Source: Fonsecaea monophora
Taxonomy: Eukaryota > Ascomycota > Eurotiomycetes > Chaetothyriales > Herpotrichiellaceae
Assembly (NCBI RefSeq): GCF_001642475.1
Contig: NW_019173935.1
Span: forward strand, 372,001-436,000
Reading direction: 5' to 3'
DNA: 64,000 nucleotides
In this document: in pieces, positions 11,280-21,713 of the stretch
Numbering within the stretch: position 1 is the stretch's first letter
Layout: each line of letters starts with the position of its first letter
Notes under the pieces: model-generated
What the model saw: only the letters and a program-made list of their open reading frames with translations
What the model was told of the DNA's origin: nothing
Databases searched by the model: none
Position numbers and translations under genes: made by a program

Positions 11280-12452
11280 TGGCTACAAGCATTGCAGAGG
11301 AAGATCCTCACTGCCCGTTACGTCAACTAGCTGGTATGCACTGTACTCTTCAAAACTAGACCACTTTGACCGAGGGCAACAGGGCAACTACGTTTACTCG
11401 TAGGGGAGCCGAATCCTCCCTTCACCGCCACATGCTGGGAAATGGGCTTCACCGCAACCAGTAAGTTACCATCCGTTGTCATCCATGCCCTAAGTCAGCG
11501 CGCTACTTAGCCTCCCCGTAGATGTCTCCGTATTACAAGCCTGGACGACTCGTCCACTGTTGAAAGCTCCACAAAACTCGCGATCGAGACCGCTCGTCAC
11601 CATTGTGGGGCCCCAGATTTCCTGGAGCTCACACAATCAAGAATTGGAGAGGGGTTTGCAGTGCAGCTTGGCTGGGGTTCAAGGAATTCCGGAGTTCCGC
11701 AAGCTTGTAGCTGGCCTCTTGGAGGCAAGGAGAAATTCAGTCTCTCAGCCTTCGAATTCATCCTTGGTCAACAAGCACAATTTTATGAATGGCGGCCCTA
11801 TGAGAAGAACTACTAATGCTCTTTCCAATCAATGTGTCTGTCAGTTTGATCCGGTCCGGTATTGATTCCGAGCAGCGAACATTGTTGCTAAAAGGATGAA
11901 ATGACAGCACGCCTAATTGGGGAGAGCGACCCAAGAGCGGTAAGGCTGCGAAATAAAGGGATTATTTCTGGGCAGCGATGGCCGCATATTGCCAAGAGTC
12001 ACGTGCCAATATCCTTAGTCAGCTTCAACACTGTCGATCACATGATATTGGCCATTAGGTCTCAACTCGCACGGTAGGTAACAGGAGTGCTCACATCTTG
12101 TTGATGAGTTAATCGATTTGATAACAACCTATTATCAACGCATGCCATGTCTTATCATAAGGTCGACACCAAATAGTACTGCCAGGACGCAAGGGTATCA
12201 CGATGCCTTGGTAGGTTGGATGAAACTGACCGTCACTCAAAGATTAGATAGAGATGGGAAATAACCAAATTTTCGACCTGGAGGACATTGTCTCTTAGCT
12301 ACGCACTGCCACGGGAGCATAGATAGGGAGCAGAGTTCCGTTTCATGTGATTCTATTCTAAGCTCCGTTGCTTGTCACGATATAGAACATACTTTACTAG
12401 GAGCTGCGTGTTGCGTTAACAAGGTGTACCAGTGTTCCTTCCGTGAGTCCAC

Positions 12453-14400
12453 CTACCTTAGGAAAACAGTCTTGACTTGGGTGTAAGCAAGGATACTATC
12501 GAAGCCACCCTCGCTCCCGTAGCCTGATTGCTTGACCCCGCCAAAAGGAGTTTGGGCGCTCACCATCATCATTGAATTAATACAGACGGTGCCGGACTCT
12601 ATAGCACTCACCATCCTCTCTGCCCTGTCGACTTGCTTGGTGAAGACCCCGGCCATCAAACCAAACTCGGTATCGTTGGCCAGAGCAATGACCTCCTCCT
12701 CGGTCGAGAAGCGCTTCACCACCGAGACTGGTCCAAATATCTCTTCTTTGTAGACCTTTGCGTTCGGAGTAGGATCTGCGAAGACGGTCGGATGGATGAA
12801 GTAGCCCTGTTGATATCCGAAATTCCATGGTCAGCAGATGTAACATGCGGCGACTAGCCTGTGTAACCGGCACTCGACTGACCTTGTCCCCCATTCGGTC
12901 GCCCCCAAGGACCAGCTTCGCTTCGCCTTTCCCGCTTTCGATGTATGCCTGGACACGCTCGAATTGTAGCTTGTCGGCCACGGGGCCATAAGTCGTGGAT
13001 GGATCGCTGGGGATGCCTTTGCCGCCGGCCATCTGTTTCAAGATTGCAGTATAGCGGCCGAGAAAAGCGTCGTACACCTCGCTCTGAACGTAGACTCTCG
13101 ATCCAGCGATACAGTACTGGCCACAGTTGGCAGTTATGGCGGTCGCAGCCCTGGAACCTGGCTTAGTCACCACGCGTGCTTGTTGAGTCAAGACGAGAAC
13201 GACGGTCATCTTGGACTTACCAGAAAGCGGCAGCGTCGAGGTCGGCATCTTCAAATACGATGACGGGGCTTTTCCCGCCGAGTTCCAGAGTCACGCGCTT
13301 CAAATTCGACTTGGCCGCTGCCTCCTGCACTTTCTTGCCTGTTGAAATGGAGCCTGTGAAGCTTATCTGCGGGTACCCTTGAGATCGAAGCACTCTGAAC
13401 GTTGTGGTGGTAGAAGGGCTTACCTTTCGAATCCTCATATGTGATGCCATCAGCGTACCAAGTTTTCCATCGCCAGGGAGGACTTGGAAAACCCCCGGTG
13501 GAAATCCCGCCTGACGAAAGAGGTCGGCCGCGTAGAGCGCCCCTAGGGGGGTCTTCTCACTCGGTTTCAGGATTATAACATTGCCCGTGGCCAGTGCTGG
13601 GCCGGCCTTCATGACGACAGAGGCAATCTGGAAAGTGGTCGACGTCAGCCCCATGTTCATCTTACTCGTCCACTCATGGCGGGCATGAGCTGGGTATCTG
13701 AGCAGGGCATTTGACCGGGCCATTCCATGCCAAAAGTGCTCCAACCACGCCGATCGGCTCCCTTCGCACGGACTTTGTAAACCCGTTGTCCTTGAGATGT
13801 GTTTCCCCGGTGACCTTGTCACACCAGCCAGAGTAGTCTATGGACGATGCATGCCATGTATCAGCAGATATTCCCGGACTACGGGCCTCGCCCCCGGCGG
13901 TAAATGCTCACATCGAATGCCCTCCACGGCAACTGCAACATCAACGTCCAGGTGAGGCTTGATTGGTCTGCCAAAGGAATGAGATTCCAACTGAGACATC
14001 ATGTCCGCGTGGACCGGATCGTTGAAGAGGTCGGCAAGTTTCCACATGCACTGTCTCCGTGCCGCGGTGCTCATGGTCCGCCACGGGCTCGAGCGTTGAA
14101 ATGCATCTTCGGCTGACTTGACAGCAAGATCCAGGTCCTCTGATGATGCATTCGGGATCTTCGACGTAAGAACCTTACCGTCAGCTGGATCGGTAACTGT
14201 GAGACTGGGAAAGAGTTAGCTAGATCCTTTCAAACAGAGCCAGGAACGTCGTCTCTTACTACACAGAGCTTTGAGAATCAATGTACTATTTCCAAAGATG
14301 TTAGCTATGTTGTGAGTGTCATTTCTAATCGACCGATCCGCATCCTTACTTCATTGTTAATGTACACTTTGCCTTCAAGCCGACGGATTACTTCGTCCAT
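12453..14400 (-). CDS. NAD(P)-dependent aldehyde dehydrogenase
   Basis: Oxidises an aldehyde to the carboxylic acid; about 490 residues from several exons. The start at 14400 (MDEVIRRLEGK) leads into VYINNE and, after the intron, LTVTDPADGKV. Then follow WKLADLFN, SHSFGRPI, YSGWCDKVTGET, REPIGVVGALLAWNGP, MKAGPALATGNVIILKPSEK, FTGSISTGKKVQEAA, ELGGKSPVIVFEDADLD (general-base Glu) and NCGQYCIAGSRVYVQ (catalytic Cys). After these come GPVADKLQFERVQAYI, EEIFGPVSVVKRF, and the C-terminal FGGVKQSGYGSEGG. All catalytic residues are present and I see no break. The in-frame join before IASVVMKAG uses a GTCAAA donor. It is divergent to the alcohol dehydrogenase gene across 345 bases, so the two could share a promoter and act in series (alcohol to aldehyde to acid). 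Confidence 0.88.
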
Positions 14401-14745
14401 ACTGTTTTCCTTTTCGGGCCCGGCGCAAAAAGATTCACAATAGGCTCTTTCAGATGACAAGAGTTCAAGGACACGAGCTCTAAACCCTATGGCAAAAGTC
14501 ACGAATTCTTAGGCTTGCCCTTAAAAATTGCTTTCATTTTCTAGTTGGAGAAATATCAATTTGGCCGCCAGGATGCAGTGGATCTGTGGCCGGGCGACTC
14601 GTGGTCAACGACCAGGTCGTCCCTGTGTTTAATCCCGTATTTTAGGTCCTATTATAGTTACTCCATGCCTACGGGTTCGCAGGCCTGATGACATTTGGGA
14701 CAATTCTACCTACAGGCTGTGCATGTGCTATCCGTCCGCCACACA
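14401..14745. promoter_or_regulatory. Bidirectional promoter region between ALDH and ADH
   Basis: This 345-base gap separates two divergent oxidoreductase genes. No clear TATA box or CGG palindrome is seen. Shared control is inferred from position only. Confidence 0.35.
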
Positions 14746-16113
14746 ATGGCAATTTCAGCAGATCTTCCACAATCTATGAAAGCAGTCGTCTTTCAGCAGG
14801 TCGGTCGGATCTCCATTCAAAAATCACTTCGAAAGAGCCTGCTCACGCCATCAACAGGCAAACGGACGACTTGCAGTCACCGAAAAACCACTTCCAGAGC
14901 TCGCGCCTGGCGACCTACTTGTGAAAGTGGTTGCTGCTAGCCTCTGCGCATCTGACATTGTCCCATGGCAAGGGTTTCTAGGCGACCCCAAAGGTATCGT
15001 ACCGGGACATGAAGGCGTTGGGATCGTGGTCAAAGGTGCGGATTACATCTGTAAGCGCGGATGGTTCGACGCGACTGACAGCAGCCTCCGCAATTTAGTC
15101 GAAGAACCTGTTCGCGGCTTTAAGGTGGGAGATAGGGTGGGCTTCGTGAACGCGATTCGCACCTGTGGCTCCTGCGCTGCATGTCTAGGTAAGTCATAAC
15201 TGTTCGATTAACCGTTCTCTGAACTTTTCGTATCTTCTTCGACTCAATAAGCAAACTTTAGCGGGTCATGGGCAATGTTGCGAGAACGGCAAGAAGAATC
15301 AAGGGTTCCATCTGGACGGTTTCTTTGCTCAATATACTGTCGTCGATTGGCAATTTACTGTCAAGATCCCCGACAGCTTACCGCTGGAGAAGTATGCGCC
15401 ATGGTGAAGTTGTTCATGAAGTGTATCCACGGATTGACTGTCATGACAGGCTATCACCACTCTTCTGTGCCGGAATCACGGCGTACGGTGCCGTCAAGAA
15501 GGTTGACGCCCCAGGTCGCGGGTACCTGGGTGTCTTTGGGCTGGGAGGGGTGGGGACCTTAGTTGTGCGCTTTGCCGTTGCCCTGGGATATACAGTCATC
15601 GGGTTCGATGTCTCACCCACAGCGAGGTCGTCTGCGTCCAATTACGGGGCAACAGAGGTCGTGGACCCTTCCGACCTCCAATCTACAAAGCAGGCAGTTG
15701 AGAAGATCACGAACGGGAAAGGCTTGGATGGAGCAGTGGTTGCAGTAGGATCACAGGCTGCATACGAAGGTGCATTGGAAACTATCGGGTTCGGGAAGTA
15801 AGTTTTTGTGTTTCACTTCGTGCAACCAAGTACATTGTATATTGTGTGCTGATCGATCCTAAGGACCCTTGTCACAGTCGGCGTTCCACATGGACCAATC
15901 CAATTCAACCTTCTGCCTATGATTCAGAAGATGGTAGTGGTGAAAGGAACTCAAACTGGGTGTCCTCTGGAGCTGCGGGAGATGCTGGACGTTGTTCAAA
16001 GACACAGAATCATCCCTGAGGTGGAAATTAGTGATTTAGAAGCGGTACCAGATCTCTTTGCGAAATTGGTCGAGGGCAAAGCAACTACCAAGCTTGGTGT
16101 CAGGATGGATTGA
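14746..16113 (+). CDS. Zinc-dependent alcohol dehydrogenase (MDR family)
   Basis: Interconverts an alcohol with an aldehyde or ketone using NAD(P). The start at 14746 gives MAISADLPQSMKAVVFQQ. The intron 14800-14857 (GTCGGT donor) joins this in frame to ANGRLAVTEKPLPELAPGD. Catalytic zinc ligands are the Cys of SLCASD and His-Glu of PGHEGVG. The structural zinc cysteines are in CGSCAACL and, after the intron near 15190-15261, GHGQCC. FGLGGVGTLVV is the dinucleotide-binding motif. Further introns lie near 15050-15098, 15402-15450 and 15799-15863. The second of the five has a GTAAGC donor but an alternative upstream donor, GTGCGG, would give an in-frame 63-base intron without a stop. About 360 residues, intact. 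It may reduce or oxidise the alcohol/ketone pair feeding the BVMO; that is inference. Confidence 0.88.
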
Positions 16114-16496
16114 GGTCAATGCGGCGCTCGGTATCTAAGTAACGACTACTATAACCCAAAATTATCCTTTCCTAAATTCCAAGATCCGACAAGAAGTCCG
16201 GGGCTGGGTCCAAGGACAAGTGGACCTTACAAGTGGACCTTTCACAATCGAGGGCACTCTGCCTCCCGCGGATGCAATTCCGGTTGATCAGACTGGAATT
16301 CTTAGCCTGTATGTCGAAGGTACGACGCCTATCGTTCACAATCTTTCTTCGATCGATGTCAACGGATTGTAGGAAGAGATATACACTGCAAGTCATCTAA
16401 GTCGGCCCCTTGATTACCCTTTTCCATCTTCGCATCGCGCAAGCCGTGTCAGGATCTTCTTGTTTGTCCTTTTTTAAAGTAAAGAACAAAGCACGT
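16114..16496. other. Gap between ADH and the ALDH relic
   Basis: I see nothing beyond an ordinary 3' flank. Confidence 0.35.
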
Positions 16497-16720
16497 ATGG
16501 CAACAAGCGGCCACTTATCCGACATTGGACCCGTCGGAACTCGTCTCTTTATCAACAACGAGTTTGTTAAGGCCCAAAGAGAGAGAAAAATTCCTAGTCG
16601 TCAACCCAGCGACTGAAGAGGTCTTCTAGCACATTCACGAAGTAGTCGCTACCGACGTAACCCTAGTAGTGGATACCACAGAGGCGGCTTGGTGGCCCCC
16701 CATCTACTTACTGTATGTAT
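16497..16720 (+). pseudogene. N-terminal relic of a second aldehyde dehydrogenase
   Basis: An ATG at 16497 opens MATSGHLSDIGPVGTR then LFINNEFVKAQRER, the N-terminal strand of an aldehyde dehydrogenase. A one-base insertion in the A run near 16587-16592 shifts the frame. In the shifted frame KFLVVNPATEEVF continues the family (NPATEE is diagnostic), then a TAG stop at about 16627, then HIHEVVATDVTLVVDTTEAAW. After about 16720 the similarity ends. Only about 70 residues of some 490 are left. It lies directly downstream of the intact alcohol dehydrogenase, so an ancestral copy of the ADH/ALDH pair may once have extended here. Confidence 0.75.
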
Positions 16721-16728
16721 GTACCGAG

Positions 16729-16765
16729 TACCTCGTACACCGTACGCCGTACCGAGTGCGAGGTA
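16729..16765. repeat. 18-base inverted repeat built on TACCTCGTAC
   Basis: The arms at 16729-16746 and 16748-16765 are reverse complements with three mismatches, and only one base lies between them. A similar word, GTACGAGGTACTCCGTA, occurs near 58112-58129. Confidence 0.65.
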
Positions 16766-17714
16766 GATAGGCTCCTTTGCTCCGAGCCTACTTTGCCAAC
16801 GATGGCATCCCATCATCTGAGGGAGGACCCTTACGCATATTCTCGGATCAAGTCTACCTGGGTCCCTCTAGACAGACGCCAGGGGTGCAATGCTTCAAAC
16901 GCGCGGCCGTGGTTGCCCTCTATACTTTGAACACTACAGTGCACTGCCTCGTGACTCGCTCAAAGCTCTCTTATGCAATACTGTGCAATGAGGTGTCAAC
17001 TCCCGGCTTCCATTCCTGTGTTTCGTTGGCCATGCGTGGCAGGGTCCACACCGCCCCCTGGTGTTCCGTACCCAACGCAAACGAAAGAGATGGCCATGAT
17101 TAATTCAACAGCCCCGCAATAGATGCTAGTACTCCTGTTAGTGTTAATTGTCTTAGTCCTTGCACAATACATGAAGGAAACCTCTCTTCGGTCTTTTGCA
17201 TGGTCAAGAAAGGCGAAATGTAAGATTGCATGAAATTGACCAGGCTTGTTATGTAGATAGACGAAAGTAATTTCCTCACGGCTGACCATTTTGCGGCGAC
17301 AACTCGCCGATCCACCATACAGGAGAATCCTAACTATGTCTTCATGGTTGTTGTTGTTATTATGAACCCCTTCCCGTTAGGCTTCCGCATTCCACTGCTA
17401 TGTTTCTTGTATCCATTTCGTATTCTCCCGTTCTGCGACTCTCATCAACTCAGGCGACCGGGCCAGGTCGTCCATCTGATACGGTAGTGGCACATTCTTG
17501 CCCCGGCGCACATAAGTAGTCTCGCGCGGGCCAGATAAGTCTATAGTAGATGCGACGGTCACAGAGGAACCAGTACCGGTACGAAAAATCACTTGTATAT
17601 ATGTTATTTCTCTCTAAAAATCCATCACGCAAAGACCCCCTTCTCCACAACAAGGGCGAATCACGAATCCGAAATCCTCGAGTTCGAGTCCCGGTTACGG
17701 CAAAAAGTGATTGA

Positions 17715-17763
17715 GGTCCTGTCAGGTCAAAGCTAACCCTCTGGGTTAGTGGGTATCAGGACC
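17715..17763. repeat. Nested hairpin, copy 1
   Basis: The outer stem GGTCCTG/CAGGACC encloses a perfect inner stem CTAACCC/GGGTTAG with a 3-base loop. The same layout recurs at 17825-17866. Confidence 0.6.
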
Positions 17764-17824
17764 CTGGATTACTTCCTGCCATCCCTTCGAGACAGAACAT
17801 TCCCTCCCTCCCTCCGAGATTCAA

Positions 17825-17866
17825 GTCCTATCAGATCAATCTAACACCGGTTAGGGGCAGTAGGAC
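17825..17866. repeat. Nested hairpin, copy 2
   Basis: The outer stem GTCCTA/TAGGAC encloses inner stem CTAAC/GTTAG. Similarity to copy 1 extends about 7 bases upstream (GATTGAGGTCC versus GATTCAAGTCC). Confidence 0.6.
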
Positions 17867-18296
17867 CACGACGACATCAACCACCCTCGTAGTATAAATT
17901 CCGTAGTATAACCGGCCGGCCGAAAAAAACCAACTCCGAAAGGGGCGAGTTTTCCTTATCACAGACCAGTAGGTTGAGCTGTTCTGTGATACGTTTTTTG
18001 CCATTTTGACGGGAGATCTTGGTCTGGGAGAGGAAGGGAGGCACACTATCTATCTGTCTCAGAGTTTTATTCTAGTGCACGACAGTTCATGTCAGCGTTG
18101 TGAAGACAGGCTTGAAGCCAGTCACTCGTGGGTTTACGGGGGAAGTATGTTCAGTCCCCGGAGGATCTTCCTCACACAAGGCACAACGCAGAAAGCGGAA
18201 ATATTAATGCACTGATAATGACTTCTGCAAGATGCGGCTACACATTGAAAAAGCTTCATACATTGTATGCATTGGCACGTAATACATACCACAACG

Positions 18297-20438
18297 CTAC
18301 AGCTTGGGCACTAATAAGAAGCTTTTAGCGTGCTGCCCACCCAGGTGGACCCTATGGTGGCCCTTGTTGAACTGCGGCTCCTGGTGCTTGACGTGCGGGT
18401 TATCCCACTCGGGCAATACCATGGTCTTGCCCGAGATCTGCAGCCGCAGGCCCTCGCCCTTTTCGTAGACAATCCCCATGGGCCAGATACCGATGTTCAT
18501 CTCGACCACGTTCCCAGGCTCGACGTAGTCGGCCCGCAGGTGTGGATGGACGGGACAATACTCTGTCGACTTGTCCGGGTCGATCGCCCGGTGCGAGGCG
18601 CGCAGGATGCCCGTTGGCCCGAGATACTTGGTCGGGTTGACGTTGGCGACCTCCTTGACGGATTTGACAGGGAGTTCATGCAGAGGCACATTGGACTGCT
18701 CCATCAGTTCGCCGTCGACGGACAATTTGCGCAGCATGACATAAATGTCCAGGTCGTTGTGTTCTTTGCACGACACAAAGATCTTAAGTTTCGAGAAGCC
18801 CGCCAGCGTCGTCCGCTCGGGGAAGATGTAGTCGTACGTCACCATGTCGCCATTGGTCGAGTCGTAAGAATGCACTGCCTCGGCTGCGCTGGGCGAGTCT
18901 GCGAGGGTCTTGTTGGACGTGAGGTACAGCTTGGTGTATTTTGTGCGGGGGATCGGGTAGTCGGTCTCGACCTGGTCGTAGAGAGGGTACTACATAGGTT
19001 TTGGGTAGGTTGTTAGTCTTGTGAAGCAAGGGGAAGAGTGTACTATGCAGATAGATGCCTACCTTTTCCCCAAACCGATACATCGACACTCGCACTTTCG
19101 GCGTATTCTCCCACCCATTGTCCTCACCCTTGAGGTACCGTGTGAAGAAGCGGTCCAAGTCGTCCACAGAGCGGTAGTGGTAATCCTCGTACCACTCCTG
19201 GTGTGGGTGGAAACGAAGCCACTTTTTATCCGTAGCTGTATCTCTCCACGCCCGGACTGAGCCCATGGTGTGCAGCATGGTCGAGTACGAGGCAAGGATG
19301 TACGAGGGAATCTTGATGCGACTAAAGTCGACGCGCTTCGATTCCCAGTACGCGTCGTAGAATTCATGGGCGTTGCCCATCTCGGTGACGGCTTCTTGGA
19401 GACCGTGGCCTTGTGAAACGGAGGAGGATTAGCTCGAGGTAGGAGGGGGACCAATGTATGTGACAACTACTTGTAACTCACCTGGAATACCCATCAGAAC
19501 CCATTTCAAGAAAGGCGCCCACGGGATTCCTCCCCGCCGGCTCAGATCACGGTAGACGTCGCTGAGTCCTTCCCATGGGGCAATGGCTTTGAGATGAGGC
19601 GGCTGCTCCATTGCGGCCCAGTACTGGACGACGCCGAGCCACGAGTTGCCAGCCATGCCAACGGCGCCGTTGCACCATTCGTACTTGGCCGCGAACTCGA
19701 TGATGTCGTAACAATCCTCGCCTGCAAATATCATCAGCAAGGCTGGACTTTCAATTCACAAGTCCACGCTGACGGAAGGGATCGATCTACTTGCCCTCTT
19801 TGCGACCAAAGTAATGTAGATTTCCCTCACTGTCGAATGATCCGCGGGCGTTTGGGTCAAGAATCGCATAGCCCCGACGACACCATTCGTTGGGGTCAGG
19901 ACTATGTTTGGTATTATCAGTCGGCCGGCCAGGATGGCAAGCTTGATTCTGGGGTGACTAACCCTTCAAATTTCTCCAGACCGCTCTGGCGACTCTTGGG
20001 CACTCCGACACGGTAGGGCACCACGTCCATCAAGTTCGCTCCGCCGCCTCCTTTTCCGTATGGCGAGTATGGCATGATGATGGGGATCTTCTTGTCGCCC
20101 GTGTCGGCGGGTCGGTAGATGTCTGCATATATCTAATGGCAGATTGTTAGCAAAACGGTTTGTTGTCTCCAGTACACCGTAATGAATACCTTGACTCCAT
20201 CTCGCATGACAATCTCAACGTCCTTCTCAAAGATGATATCCAGCTCCAACGGCATGTTCTCGGGCGTCTTTTGCCATCCTCGCGGCAGCACGCGCTTCTC
20301 GTACCCAAACGGGATGGTGACCACTTTCACGGGCCTGTTGGGCTCGTCCCCCGGGATTGCCTCTTGCCATATCCACTCGAACCCGTCGTTGGGGATGGTC
20401 CCCTTGTTGTAGCCCGGCCAGGATTTATCGATTGGCAT
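18297..20438 (-). CDS. CocE/NonD-type (peptidase S15 family) hydrolase
   Basis: Alpha/beta-hydrolase of the Xaa-Pro dipeptidyl-peptidase/cocaine-esterase group, which cleaves esters or amides with acyl groups. The start at 20438 (MPIDKSWPGYNKG) begins about 580 residues in six or so exons. After a N-terminal segment unique to the fungal members come VMRDGVK, IYADIYRPAD and IPIIMPYSPYGKG. Further on are RRGYAILDPNARGSFDSEG, GEDCYDIIEFAAKYEW and GMAGNSWLGVVQYWAA, where Ser in GNSWLG is the nucleophile. The C-terminal jelly-roll (PepX_C) is seen in DYIFPERTTLAGFSKLKIFVSC and RASHRAIDP, ending near GHHRVHLGG. Introns interrupt it near 20100, 19900, 19780, 19440 and 19000. No break is seen. In this neighbourhood it could hydrolyse the ester formed by the BVMO; that role is inferred from position. 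Confidence 0.85.
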
Positions 20439-21713
20439 TTTTGGATTTTCTAGCCGTTGCGAAACTATCAAATGAGGAGAAATGTGATTGTGAGTGTTGG
20501 CCTTGGCTTATCCCGTGTGCTCGTGCATGGTATATGGAAATTTGGTAAGTGGGCGTCATGGCCTTATTTGAACCGTTTGATCTCAGGCTCAAGTACGAGG
20601 AGGAGGCTGCAGAGAGCGCGGGCGCAGTGCCGGCCGGAAGGTCCTTCGAGACTCCATACATGGTGGTAGGTGTTTAGGAAGGGAGAGTTTGAGCACCGTT
20701 TGTACGAGTGTTTACCATGCTGGATTGTTGGTGGCCGGGATAGAAAAAAGCCGTTCCTAGTAGTTGACGATGATCGTCCCCATACTTTTTTTGGATGGAG
20801 TTGGATGGGCCATGGCAAAGGATGTCACAGCCAGTCAGGTCCCGCAACGTCCACCCAACTCGGGACTTGGCGCTTTACCACTTCCAGCATCGCCATTTCT
20901 TGTGATTCGGTCTTCTGAATGCCGTGCTGAGAAATCTAGTCTCTGGAATCCTCCTCTCGGGGGCTTGCCGGGTTGCTGAGACCAAACCCTTTCAGCCTTG
21001 CATGAGCGACGGTGTTTAAAGTCAACACCGAGACACCACTTGCCACAAAATTGGCTCTCAATACCTGCTACCAGCTATAACTGTCAAACCTCTATGCGTC
21101 GGCTGGAAGCGACAAGCCTTTAAGAGCAAGCAGAAGAACATTTGGTAGGTAGAGCGCACCACTCAGTGAATATGAACGTCTACGACAGCTAGTTGATTGT
21201 AGCGACCGTCTCCCTCTAATAAATCCAAACTGTGCCTCTCCAGAGGTGACAGCCAGTCTTAGCTGAGCGTTCACCATCGGCGATGATTGTCTGGCCGAGA
21301 CGACTTTTCATTGATAAATTCGAATATTGACTTCCAGTGTCAAGCTTGGAGTTGAGTAATCATTAAAAATATACGGAATTGTAAGCTGTTGCTACTGCAA
21401 AGAACCGCTAGGTTTGGGGAAGGGGTTCCGCGTAGTAGCAAATCTAGCGAGCCTAGTAAGCCAATATAGGTACATAATGAGCCCCTAGTGCTAGGGATGG
21501 TAGGCGGTAGAAAAAGGCTGTTATGCCCCCCAGAAACGCCAACTGCGCCCATAACTCTAACTGAGTATTAGGCTCTTGGCGGTGCACCGTGGTTCACCCA
21601 TTTCTCGTTTGCCGATCCATCTCCAGCATGTTCCTCGTATAAGGTCAGTCTCCCCCACAAATCCGACTCTTACCCTCGGAGTACAAGCTCTCACCACTTC
21701 TCAGGATACCATC
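20439..21713. promoter_or_regulatory. Divergent intergenic region before a Zn2Cys6 regulator
   Basis: About 1.3 kb between the CocE hydrolase and a transcription-factor gene, which point away from each other. No gene is recognised; open frames here are short and featureless. Confidence 0.4.

Larger units (their letters stand above)
9299..12452. other. Gene-poor 3.15-kb stretch inside the metabolic region
   Basis: I recognise no gene. Minus-strand open frames at 10019-10369, 10296-10574 and 10487-10675 overlap and could be scraps of a decayed gene, but match no family I know. The plus frame at 11560-11865 is likewise unrecognised. The stretch holds a 13-base tandem repeat (10433-10467) and a perfect hairpin (11253-11279), listed separately. 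Confidence 0.45.
16721..18296. other. Gene-free 1.6-kb stretch with structured repeats
   Basis: No gene is recognised. It carries an inverted repeat at 16729-16765, a TTG/TTA-rich run near 17347-17361, a sequence matching a Pol III B box at 17682-17690, and two related nested hairpins at 17715-17763 and 17825-17866. Confidence 0.5.

Noticed and set aside
17640..17700. tRNA gene
   Set aside because: The T-arm-like word and 3' end are present, but there is no matching 5' acceptor strand, A box or cloverleaf.
18330..19016. Plus-strand frame of 228 codons
   Set aside because: It is antisense to the CocE hydrolase, and its composition (runs of Val, Asp and Arg) is that of a shadow.
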